In this document: positions 55,975-64,000 of the stretch, in pieces
Layout of the letters: every line of letters starts with the position of its first letter
Position numbering within the stretch: the first letter of the stretch is position 1
Assembly: GCA_003280495.1 (NCBI GenBank)
Contig: QCET01000002.1
Span: forward strand, 35,610 to 99,609
DNA: 64,000 nucleotides
Reading direction: 5' to 3'
Origin: Pelagibacteraceae bacterium AG-359-E06
GTDB taxonomy: Bacteria; Pseudomonadota; Alphaproteobacteria; Pelagibacterales; Pelagibacteraceae
Notes under the pieces: model-generated
Told to the model about the DNA's origin: nothing
The model's input: the letters and a program-made list of their open reading frames with translations, nothing else
Databases searched by the model: none
Program-made: the position numbers and the translations under genes

Positions 55975-57023
55975 AAATTGCAGGTGAGAATTATAGAACT
56001 ATATGGTTTGAGCCTTCAGAAAAAGTTGTTAAAATTATTGATCAAACAAAATTACCTTTCAATTTTGAAGTTATTTCCCTAAATAATTTTATTGATGCAT
56101 TTAATGCTATTAAGGAAATGAAAGTAAGAGGAGCGCCACTTATTGGAGCGACAGCAGCTTATGGTTTATATTTAGCTTCCAAAGAAAAAGAAGATATTAA
56201 TTTTGTGAAGGAAAAGGCCAAAGAGATAAAAAAAGCAAGACCGACAGCTGTAAATTTATCTTGGGCTGTAAATAGAATTTTAAATAAAGTGAACGCTCAA
56301 AACATTACACACTCTATACTGGAAGAGTGTATTAAAATATGCGAAGAAGATATAAAGATCTGTGAACAAATTGGAGAACATGGATTACAAATATTACAGA
56401 AAATTAAAAAGAAACAAATTAATATCCTTACGCATTGTAATGCAGGATGGTTAGCTACGATTGATTGGGGAACTGCTACAGCGCCAATTTATAAAGCAAG
56501 AGACGAGGGCATTGATCTTAATATTTGGGTAGATGAGACTAGACCTAGAAACCAGGGTTCATCTTTAACATCTTACGAATTAATTCACGAAAAAATAAAT
56601 CATAAAGTGATAGCAGATAATACAGGAGGTTTATTAATGCAAAGAGGTGAAGTGGATTTGTGTATAGTTGGTACAGATAGGGTTAGCAAAAATGGTGATG
56701 TTGCAAATAAAATCGGAACTTATTTAAAAGCTTTGGCAGCCAAAGATAACAATATCCCGTTTTATGTAGCTCTTCCTAGCACAACTTATGATCCAAATTT
56801 AGAGAATGGAGGTCTCATTCCAATTGAAGAAAGATCTGATGATGAGCTAAAGCAAGTCGTTGGTGTAGATGAAGATAATACTATCAGAAAAGTAAATATT
56901 TATCCAAAAAATACAAAAGGTCTTAATTTGGGGTTTGATATTACCCCAGCAAATTTAATTAGTGGATTTATAACTGAAAAAGGAGTCTTTAAGCCCGAGG
57001 ATATAAAAAAAATATTACAATGA
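55971..57023 (+). CDS. mtnA: S-methyl-5-thioribose-1-phosphate isomerase
   Basis: KVRGAPLIGATAAYG, LTHCNAGWLAT, WVDETRPRNQGSSLTSYEL, GTDRVSKNGDVANKIGTY. Confidence 0.95.
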   Translation: MKIAGENYRTIWFEPSEKVVKIIDQTKLPFNFEVISLNNFIDAFNAIKEMKVRGAPLIGATAAYGLYLASKEKEDINFVKEKAKEIKKARPTAVNLSWAVNRILNKVNAQNITHSILEECIKICEEDIKICEQIGEHGLQILQKIKKKQINILTHCNAGWLATIDWGTATAPIYKARDEGIDLNIWVDETRPRNQGSSLTSYELIHEKINHKVIADNTGGLLMQRGEVDLCIVGTDRVSKNGDVANKIGTYLKALAAKDNNIPFYVALPSTTYDPNLENGGLIPIEERSDDELKQVVGVDEDNTIRKVNIYPKNTKGLNLGFDITPANLISGFITEKGVFKPEDIKKILQ

Positions 57024-57661
57024 ATTCACTAAAAATTAAAAAGGAAATTATAAGATATTCAAAATTGCTTAATACCACCAATCTTTCTCCTCTTAGATCA
57101 GGCAATATCTCAGTTAGATATAAAAATGGTTTTTTTATTACTCCTAGTGGTAAAAAATATTCAAGCTTAAGATCTAGTGATATTGTTTTTGTTTCTTTAG
57201 AGGGACGCTACTTAAAGAAACATACCCCTTCATCGGAATGGAGGTTCCACAGAGATATATATAAGGCAAAAAAATACTCAGGATCAATTGTTCATTGTCA
57301 CTCACATAATGCCTTAATATTATCATGTTTAAGAAAAAAAATTCCGTCCTTTCACTATATGGTTGCAGTGGCAGGTGGTGAGGATATTAGATGCGCAAAA
57401 TACGATACCTTCGGTACTTCAAAATTATCTAAAAATATTATTATATCGTTAAAAGATCGGAAGGCTTGTCTGATAGAGAACCACGGGCAAGTGGCATTTG
57501 ATATTAATTTATCAACAGCCTTTGAGCTAGCACAAGAGGTTGAGTATCTTGCGAGTCAGTATATAGATTGTCTAAGAGTTGGAAAACCAAAACTTTTGTC
57601 GTATACTTTAATGAGAAAAGTATTAAAAAAGGTTAAAAACTATAAAAAGGGAGATACCTAA
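57020..57661 (+). CDS. Class II aldolase/adducin family protein (candidate 5-methylthioribulose-1-P aldolase)
   Basis: 213 aa; LRSGNISVRYKNGFFITPSGKKY, SSEWRFHRDIYKAKKYSGSIVHCHSHNA; ATGA overlap with mtnA. Confidence 0.85.
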   Translation: MNSLKIKKEIIRYSKLLNTTNLSPLRSGNISVRYKNGFFITPSGKKYSSLRSSDIVFVSLEGRYLKKHTPSSEWRFHRDIYKAKKYSGSIVHCHSHNALILSCLRKKIPSFHYMVAVAGGEDIRCAKYDTFGTSKLSKNIIISLKDRKACLIENHGQVAFDINLSTAFELAQEVEYLASQYIDCLRVGKPKLLSYTLMRKVLKKVKNYKKGDT

Positions 57662-58702
57662 ATGGTTAAAGTTGGAGATCATATAACTTTAGATTTTTTA
57701 GGAGTTAAAGAAGATTACACGCCAGAATTTTACGAAAAAGTAATAAATAAAATTGCAAAAGCAGCAAAAGTAGGAATTATCAATATATCAAAATACGAGT
57801 TTTCACCCCAAGGACTTACAATGGTAGCATTACTAAAAGAAAGCCATATGAGCTTTCACACTTTTCCTGAACACGGTATTATAAGTTTTGATTTCTTTAC
57901 ATGCGGAAGAATTAATCCAAATGTTTCTTTAAATATTCTAAAAAAAGAAATAAATCATTCTTGTGTTGTTAAAAAAGAGTTTTCAAGAGATACGATACAT
58001 CATTATCATGATATTTATAGTTCTGATGGGTACAAGAAATCCTATGTAGTTGAAAAAATAATTAAAGATTTTAAATCTAAAATGGGCCAGCATATTGAAA
58101 TCTTAAAACTCAAAGAGTTTGGAAATGCATTATTTATTGATAACGAAATACAGGTTGCTGAAAAAGATGAAAAGCTTTATTCGTCAACATTTGTTAACTC
58201 TGGTTTAAAGCTTTCAAAAAAAAATAATTCCGCTGCAATTATAGGAGGAGGAGATGGCGGAGTCGCAAGAGAATGTATCAATAATAACTTTAATTACATT
58301 GACTGGTTTGAATTAGATGAAGAAGTAGTGAAAGCATGCCAAATGTATTTACCCACTGTTTTTAAAAATGTTAATAAAAGCAATAAAGTTAATTGCATTT
58401 GGGGTGATGCATTTAAAAACATTAAAAAATGTGAAAATGAAAAATACGATCATTTGTTCATAGATTTAAATGATGATCAGTATTGTATTAACCTTGCTGA
58501 AAAAAATATCTCTGAGATTAAAAGAATTGTAAAATCTAATGGAGTTATAACAGCTCAAGTTGGCTCTAAAAATAAAAAACCCCGTCAAGTTGATAGTTGG
58601 TTAAAAACATTTGATAAAGCATGTGGTAATTGCGAAATATCTGAAATCTTTATTCCAAGTTTTGATTGTAGTTGGAATTTTGTAAGCTCGATAAATAGGT
58701 AA
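57662..58702 (+). CDS. SpeD-like AdoMet decarboxylase domain fused to aminopropyltransferase (spermidine/spermine synthase-like)
   Basis: 346 aa; N-term LLKESHMSFHTFPEHGIISFDFFTCG (SpeD pyruvoyl motif), C-term AAIIGGGDGGVARECI (SpeE motif). Confidence 0.88.
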   Translation: MVKVGDHITLDFLGVKEDYTPEFYEKVINKIAKAAKVGIINISKYEFSPQGLTMVALLKESHMSFHTFPEHGIISFDFFTCGRINPNVSLNILKKEINHSCVVKKEFSRDTIHHYHDIYSSDGYKKSYVVEKIIKDFKSKMGQHIEILKLKEFGNALFIDNEIQVAEKDEKLYSSTFVNSGLKLSKKNNSAAIIGGGDGGVARECINNNFNYIDWFELDEEVVKACQMYLPTVFKNVNKSNKVNCIWGDAFKNIKKCENEKYDHLFIDLNDDQYCINLAEKNISEIKRIVKSNGVITAQVGSKNKKPRQVDSWLKTFDKACGNCEISEIFIPSFDCSWNFVSSINR

Positions 58703-58704
58703 TT

Positions 58705-59505
58705 TTGAAATTTAAAGTAGCATGTATCCAGTTATGTTCATCATATAATGTAGATGAAAATCTCTCTAAAATTTTACATTATTCAAAAAAAGCAATCGAG
58801 GATAATGCTGAATTTATTACAACTCCTGAAAATTCGTCATTATTTTCTTTAGATAAACAAGAACTTCTCTCAAAGGCGGAGAGTTTTGAAAATAATAATT
58901 TTATAAAAGCGATTTGTGATTTTGTGAAAACAAATAAAATATGGTTTTTGATTGGTGGAATGCCAGTCAAAGATAAAAATAATAAATTATTTAATAGATC
59001 TATTTTAATAGATCAGAGTGGAAAAGTTGTTAATTATTATGATAAGATACACATGTTCGATGTAAAACTACCAAATGGTGAAATATATGAAGAGTCAAAA
59101 AAATTTCAAGCTGGTAACAGTTTGAAAATTCACAACTTGCCATGGGGTAAAATTGGCTTAACAATATGCTATGATCTAAGATTTCCGTTAATGTATCGAA
59201 AACTTACTAAAGATGGAGCAATTTTTATTTCAGTTCCATCTGCATTTACTAAAAATACAGGAGAAAGACACTGGCATATTTTGTTAAAAGCACGTGCAAT
59301 AGAAAATATGTGTTATATTTTTGCGCCAGCACAAACTGGAATTCACCCAAATCAAAGAGAAACTTATGGCCACTCACTTATTATTTCACCAGATGGAGAA
59401 GTGTTAGCTGAAAAAAAAGATGGCGAAGGAATACTTTTGGCTGATGTTGATACAGAACTTGTTACAAGACTTAGAGCTCAAATACCAAGTCTAGATCAAG
59501 ATTAA
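58705..59505 (+). CDS. Carbon-nitrogen hydrolase (nitrilase superfamily, Nit1/deaminated glutathione amidase-like)
   Basis: TTG start; KIHMFDVKLPNGEIYEES, GLTICYDLRFPLMYRKL. Confidence 0.87.
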   Translation: MKFKVACIQLCSSYNVDENLSKILHYSKKAIEDNAEFITTPENSSLFSLDKQELLSKAESFENNNFIKAICDFVKTNKIWFLIGGMPVKDKNNKLFNRSILIDQSGKVVNYYDKIHMFDVKLPNGEIYEESKKFQAGNSLKIHNLPWGKIGLTICYDLRFPLMYRKLTKDGAIFISVPSAFTKNTGERHWHILLKARAIENMCYIFAPAQTGIHPNQRETYGHSLIISPDGEVLAEKKDGEGILLADVDTELVTRLRAQIPSLDQD

Positions 59506-59909
59506 TATTTTTTATAACTTTTGACTTCAACAATTTCAGAATTAGTAATTTGATTTAGCTTTTGTTTAAGAGAAGCCCGTTTATCATTTGTTAAATAAAC
59601 ATTCCGCGCCAATTCAATGAATTCGTCGTTAAATTTTTTAATAGACTCAAGTTGTCTGATATCATCTTCAATTTTCCACAATTTACGATTTGCAGTATTT
59701 AATTCTTCTTTTAAGGAATTTATAGTTTTTTTTTGATCCTCGGAAAAATTTATATCTGCAAGTAATTTGTTAAGACTTTCTAACTCATGTTTTATAAATT
59801 TTTGTTTATTATTATCCTGTATTTTTTCTGTCTTAATCTCTAAAATTGTTATTTTATCAATTAATTCACCTATTGAAATTGGCGCTAAAATTTTATTAGA
59901 AGAATTCAT
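59502..59909 (-). CDS. DUF6165-like coiled-coil protein
   Basis: Start placed at MNSSNKILAPISIGELIDKITILEIK; C-term VYLTNDKRASLKQKLNQITNSEIVEVKSY. Confidence 0.7.
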   Translation of the reverse strand: MNSSNKILAPISIGELIDKITILEIKTEKIQDNNKQKFIKHELESLNKLLADINFSEDQKKTINSLKEELNTANRKLWKIEDDIRQLESIKKFNDEFIELARNVYLTNDKRASLKQKLNQITNSEIVEVKSYKKY

Positions 59910-59937
59910 AACTTGCTGATATTTAATATATTTTAAT

Positions 59938-60870
59938 ATGTCAAATATTCTCATAATCAAACATGGCTCTTTGGGTGATATAGTACAAATTTCTGGTGTT
60001 TTAAAAGATATAAGAGAACATCATAAATCAGATAAGATTTATTTCATGACAACTAATAAATTTTCAAACCTTTTTAAAAATTGTCCATATATTGACAATA
60101 TAATTTTAGATGAAAGAAAAGCCAGGATAAATTTTTTTTATTATTTTGGTTTATTTAAAAAACTAAACTACCTTAAATTTTCGAAAGTTTATGATCTTCA
60201 AAACTCTTCAAGAACATATTTTTATCAAAGATTTTTAAGGTCTTCTTGGTCTTCTACTAGAAATATACTTACATCTGATGAAACTAAAGAAAAATTTGAT
60301 AAAGAGGGTGTTTTAGAAAGATTTCAAATACAATTAAAGCGATCAGGAATTCAAAAATGCGAAAATACTCTTTACCCAGATTTTAATTGGGCAGTTGACA
60401 AGAATTATAGAATTAAATTTCAAAATTATATTTATATTGCTCCATTTTCATCAAAAAATTTAGTTCATAAAAGGTGGCCATATTTTAAAGAATTAATAAA
60501 TATTATAAAAAAAAAGCATCATAATTTAAATTTGGTAACAGCTCCTGGAAATTATGATGAAATTACATTAGCAAAAAAACTTGGTCTGGAGATTATATTA
60601 AACAATAATAATCCAACATCAATTCAAAATCTTGCCAGTATCATTAAAAACTCAAAGTTCGTAATTTCGAATGATACAGGACCTGCACATATTGCTGCAC
60701 ATTTAAATTGTGATGGTATTGTAATTTTTGGAACTCACACAACTCCAAAAAAAGTTAGTATTGAAAGAAGTAATTTTAAATCCATATCCACTTCTCACTT
60801 AAAAGATCTAAGTGCGGAGGATGTTTATAAAAAAATTTCAGAAAAATTAATTAATATCTCAAATGATTAA
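59938..60870 (+). CDS. Glycosyltransferase family 9 (heptosyltransferase-like)
   Basis: IIKHGSLGDIVQISGVLKDI, VISNDTGPAHIAAHLN. Confidence 0.9.
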   Translation: MSNILIIKHGSLGDIVQISGVLKDIREHHKSDKIYFMTTNKFSNLFKNCPYIDNIILDERKARINFFYYFGLFKKLNYLKFSKVYDLQNSSRTYFYQRFLRSSWSSTRNILTSDETKEKFDKEGVLERFQIQLKRSGIQKCENTLYPDFNWAVDKNYRIKFQNYIYIAPFSSKNLVHKRWPYFKELINIIKKKHHNLNLVTAPGNYDEITLAKKLGLEIILNNNNPTSIQNLASIIKNSKFVISNDTGPAHIAAHLNCDGIVIFGTHTTPKKVSIERSNFKSISTSHLKDLSAEDVYKKISEKLINISND

Positions 60871-61077
60871 ATTAAAAAATCCTATCCCGAAAAGAGGTAT
60901 TTGAAGCCCAAAGTTTGTCAATACCGCTTTATCTTTAGATAAGTAACCAGCTAAAGTCCAAACACAAACCCCAAATCCATGAAAAAAAATATTTATAGGA
61001 TAAAAATTTAAATTTGTTAAAAGTATTCCAACTAGTACGAAAAATGTCCCTAGCCATTTAAGAGTTTTTATATTCAT
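60859..61077 (-). CDS. Small membrane protein, 72 aa
   Basis: Three hydrophobic segments; directly downstream of the glycosyltransferase. Confidence 0.55.
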   Translation of the reverse strand: MNIKTLKWLGTFFVLVGILLTNLNFYPINIFFHGFGVCVWTLAGYLSKDKAVLTNFGLQIPLFGIGFFNLII

Positions 61078-61079
61078 AT

Positions 61080-62186
61080 CTATTTCCTTTCATTAATAAG
61101 ATTTATTATTTTTTTTATTTGATTTTCCCATGAAAATTCTTTTGAATAAATTTCGGCTGATTTGCCCATCTCAATATATTTATCACAATCAAGCATCTTC
61201 AATAAAGCATTATAAATTTCAGATTGTTGTTCGCCGTCGCATAAGAGACCAGTTTCGCCATTTTTAATTATATCAGCCGCCCCTCCTTTTATTCCCCCAA
61301 TTGATGGTACACCATATTTTGCAGCTTCTAAAAAAACTATTCCAAAACCTTCTACAGAGCGCCCCTGTTGTATAGAGGGCATTACAAAAATATTTGAGGA
61401 TTTTAAAATAGCATTTTTTAAACCTTGAGAAGCATCTTGTATAAAATCTACAGTGTCATTAAGTTTCAAATTGCTGACAATTTTATTTAGATTTTTATAT
61501 TCATCACCATCGCCTAAAATAATATATTTTAAACTTTCATATTTAGATTTTAAATTTTTAATAGATAACAAAACCTTATCAATAGATTTTCTTGGTTCCA
61601 AACGAGCTATAGTTACTATTATTGGTGAATTATTTTTAATTATTTTTTTTGCATTTTTTAAATCTGACTCATGAATACTGTGGTTTAAATCAATACCTGG
61701 ATTTATTACCTCAATTTTGTTAGAGGCGATTTTTTTTTCTATAGCTAAATTTTTTGTAAAATTAGAATTTGCAATTATTTTAAATGACTTATTTAATGAA
61801 CTTATCATTCTAGTATGTATAGGAGAACCTATAGGATGATTAATTTCCTTTCCATGAATTAAACACAAAATTTTTTGTTTATTGCAAAAATTTAAAGGTA
61901 GTTTTTCAATACTTTTCCAATGGTCTGAAATTATTGCTCTTGGATTATTTTTTGAGGATACAAAATTTTGGATTTGTGAAACTTTCCTATATTTTGCCAA
62001 AAATTTAATACCTTTAATTCTCTTAACTGCGAAATCTAGTGAATTATCAAAATCGTTAGAATTTTTAAAATCATCGGCAAATACCTGAACAGGTCCGTGT
62101 CTAACAAGATTTTTAGCAATACCAAACATTAAAAATTGCATACCGCCCACGTCCGGAGGAAAATTTCTAGTTGTAATTACAAACAT
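61080..62186 (-). CDS. Glycosyltransferase family 4 (GT-B)
   Basis: RNFPPDVGGMQFLMFGIA, IVTIARLEPRKSIDKVL, FLEAAKYGVPSIGGIKGGAADIIKNGETGLL. Confidence 0.9.
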   Translation of the reverse strand: MFVITTRNFPPDVGGMQFLMFGIAKNLVRHGPVQVFADDFKNSNDFDNSLDFAVKRIKGIKFLAKYRKVSQIQNFVSSKNNPRAIISDHWKSIEKLPLNFCNKQKILCLIHGKEINHPIGSPIHTRMISSLNKSFKIIANSNFTKNLAIEKKIASNKIEVINPGIDLNHSIHESDLKNAKKIIKNNSPIIVTIARLEPRKSIDKVLLSIKNLKSKYESLKYIILGDGDEYKNLNKIVSNLKLNDTVDFIQDASQGLKNAILKSSNIFVMPSIQQGRSVEGFGIVFLEAAKYGVPSIGGIKGGAADIIKNGETGLLCDGEQQSEIYNALLKMLDCDKYIEMGKSAEIYSKEFSWENQIKKIINLINERK

Positions 62187-62187
62187 A

Positions 62188-62739
62188 TTATTTCCACTTT
62201 ATATTGCATCCCATACTCGGGAATTGTATTTTTGGCCCCAAACCAGTTTTTGATATTTGTATCATGGCGTCTAATAATTCGTTTGGTTTATTTGGTACTG
62301 GTTTTAATTCTTTCATTTCACGAAGTCGGCCACGATATTGTAGTTCGTCTTTATTATTATAACCAAAAAAATCAGGAGTACATACAGCACCAAATTCTTT
62401 CGCTATAACTTGGCTCTCATCAATTACGTATGGAAAATTGAAGGAGTTATCTTTTGCAAATACTTTCATATTTTCGAAACTATCTTCTTTATAATTTACC
62501 GTGTCGTTAGACATAATAGCTACTGTTGAAATTCCGACTTTCTGCAATTCTTTAGATGTCTCTACTATCTCCGAAATTACTGCCTTAACGTATGGACAGT
62601 GATTGCAGATAAAAATTATCAATGTCCCTGCTGAGCCTTTAATATCAGATAATTTGATATTCTTATTTTCAGTAGATTTTAAAGAAAAATTTATAATTTT
62701 TTCTCCAAACTTACATATAGGCGTTTTAGTTAAAGACAT
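62188..62739 (-). CDS. Thioredoxin/AhpC-TSA-fold redoxin
   Basis: 183 aa; GTLIIFICNHCPYVKAVISEI, VCTPDFFGYNNKDELQYRGRL. Confidence 0.87.
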   Translation of the reverse strand: MSLTKTPICKFGEKIINFSLKSTENKNIKLSDIKGSAGTLIIFICNHCPYVKAVISEIVETSKELQKVGISTVAIMSNDTVNYKEDSFENMKVFAKDNSFNFPYVIDESQVIAKEFGAVCTPDFFGYNNKDELQYRGRLREMKELKPVPNKPNELLDAMIQISKTGLGPKIQFPSMGCNIKWK

Positions 62740-62775
62740 TTTAAAAATATTTTATATAATTAATTTATATATTAA

Positions 62776-63297
62776 ATGACAATTTATCAATTAGGTAATA
62801 AAAAAATTCAAAGACATGTTGAAACTTGGATAGCTAATAACGCTATAGTTATCGGAGATATAACTTTAAAAGAAAATTCCAGTGTTTGGTTTGGAGCCGT
62901 TTTAAGAGGTGACATTGAAAATATTGAAGTTGGAGATGGATCAAATATACAAGACAATTGTGTTTTGCATACAGATGCTGGCTTTCCCCTAACCATAGGC
63001 AAAGGAGTAACTGTTGGACACTTAGCTATGCTTCATGGATGCTCGATTGGCGACGATAGTTTAGTTGGAATCGGTGCAACTATACTAAATGGATCTAAGA
63101 TAGGAAAAAATTGCATAATAGGTGCAAATTCATTAATTGCAGAAAATAAAAATATTCCTGATAGGTCTCTAGTTGTTGGTTCACCAGGTAAAGTTATTAG
63201 ACAAGTCACAGATGAAGATATCATTGCAATAAAAGAAAATGCACTTAGATACGTAAATAATTGGAAAAACTTTAAACAAAATTTAAAAAATAATTAA
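62776..63297 (+). CDS. Gamma-carbonic-anhydrase-like left-handed beta-helix protein
   Basis: NSSVWFGAVLRGDIENIEVGDGSNIQDNCVLHTD, VTVGHLAMLHGCSIGDDSLVGIGATILNG. Confidence 0.92.
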   Translation: MTIYQLGNKKIQRHVETWIANNAIVIGDITLKENSSVWFGAVLRGDIENIEVGDGSNIQDNCVLHTDAGFPLTIGKGVTVGHLAMLHGCSIGDDSLVGIGATILNGSKIGKNCIIGANSLIAENKNIPDRSLVVGSPGKVIRQVTDEDIIAIKENALRYVNNWKNFKQNLKNN

Positions 63298-63309
63298 TTT
63301 AAACTGATA

Positions 63310-63927
63310 TTAAGGTGTTACCCATTCAGAAGTAAATTTATTTTCACTCACTAAGGATATTTTAGCTCTTCTATGGCCCTGGGAAGCTAAGTATAACCAC
63401 TCAAACTCACTTATTTTAGTATCGATTACACAAAAATTGTTATAACCAATTTCAGTACTGTCAATTTTTGGATTTTTACCTTCAAGCTCATTTGATAAAC
63501 CAGAAGTTGGACTCCCTGACGCTGTGCCTGGTGGGTTAGTAGCTAAATAACATTTTCTACTAATTATTTGAGTTTTTTCCCAGGCTTTTTGAGTAATATC
63601 ATTTTTATAATTGATTATAGCTGTTCCTTTAACTCTAACCTGGATTTTTCTTTTTTTATTATAAAAAACAAAATAAATATTATTATTATTTTTTAATATT
63701 CTGATTTTGTCTGAGCGATAATCAGTATGAAACCTTATTGTATTTATGTCTTTAAATGCTCCACGCAATACAACAACCCTCCCATCAGAAAGTTTACCGT
63801 CATTAAGAATTACAGTTGGTAATCTAAAGTCTTCACCTCTATCAACAACACCTCTTGACAGAAGGTTCCATATTTCATCGTAGATTAAATCTTTGTTATT
63901 ATAAAATTGAGGTATTTGTGTATTCAC
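63310..63927 (-). CDS. Pyridoxamine 5'-phosphate oxidase-like flavin-binding split-barrel protein
   Basis: 205 aa, probable GTG start at 63927; RVVVLRGAFKDINTIRFHTDYRSDK, NFCVIDTKISEFEWLYLASQGHRRAKI. Confidence 0.8.
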   Translation of the reverse strand: MNTQIPQFYNNKDLIYDEIWNLLSRGVVDRGEDFRLPTVILNDGKLSDGRVVVLRGAFKDINTIRFHTDYRSDKIRILKNNNNIYFVFYNKKRKIQVRVKGTAIINYKNDITQKAWEKTQIISRKCYLATNPPGTASGSPTSGLSNELEGKNPKIDSTEIGYNNFCVIDTKISEFEWLYLASQGHRRAKISLVSENKFTSEWVTP

Positions 63928-64000
63928 TATGATTTTTTTGGTAATAGGGTTATTAAACTTGAGGTATCAAATCTATTTCCGCCATCTTTCTGTATTTGTT
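63927..64000 (-). CDS. C-terminal fragment of an unidentified upstream gene (truncated by window edge)
   Basis: Frame ...QIQKDGGNRFDTSSLITLLPKKS* ends in TAG overlapping the GTG start of the next gene, the overlap style used elsewhere in the window. Confidence 0.35.
   Translation of the reverse strand, partial: QIQKDGGNRFDTSSLITLLPKKS

Noticed and set aside
58992-59017. AATAGATCTATT palindrome and nearby AATAGATC copy
   Set aside because: Short AT-rich palindrome inside the nitrilase-family CDS; expected by chance in this composition.
1-64000. Search for mobile elements, phage genes, toxin-antitoxin, restriction or other defence systems
   Set aside because: No integrase, transposase, terminal repeats, TA pairs or defence-family motifs were recognised; gene content looks like core metabolism.

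Overview
The window is a dense, AT-rich bacterial chromosome segment with the streamlined look of Pelagibacterales (SAR11) or a close alphaproteobacterial relative. The taxonomic call is inferred from gene content and composition and was not searched. About 90 protein genes and one tRNA (CAT anticodon) are packed with stop/start overlaps (ATGA, TAATG, TAGTG). I see no prophage, transposase, CRISPR or recognisable defence system. Main modules: (i) a molybdenum block with moaA-moaC-moeA-moaD-moaE, a SoxC-like sulfite dehydrogenase with cytochrome c and a CcmD-like protein, a TauE exporter and moaB; (ii) zur-znuB-znuC facing znuA across a promoter with a perfect Zur-like palindrome and a second degenerate copy; (iii) a form II CODH-like (AYRGAGR) Mo-hydroxylase operon; (iv) an operon for a SpeD-aminopropyltransferase fusion with MTA phosphorylase, MTR-1P isomerase and a class II aldolase (DHAP-shunt-like), with apt divergent; (v) a two-bactofilin operon with a membrane/basic-tail protein; (vi) a serine operon (serC-serA-serB) preceded by a CADD/PqqC-like oxygenase. 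The most novel leads are the SpeD-aminopropyltransferase/MTA salvage locus, several unannotated small proteins (27-59 aa) wedged into operons by overlapping start/stop codons, the bactofilin operon, and two strong perfect inverted repeats inside coding regions (38642-38678 and 23091-23119). Product names rest on motif and family recognition from the translations. No database search was run.
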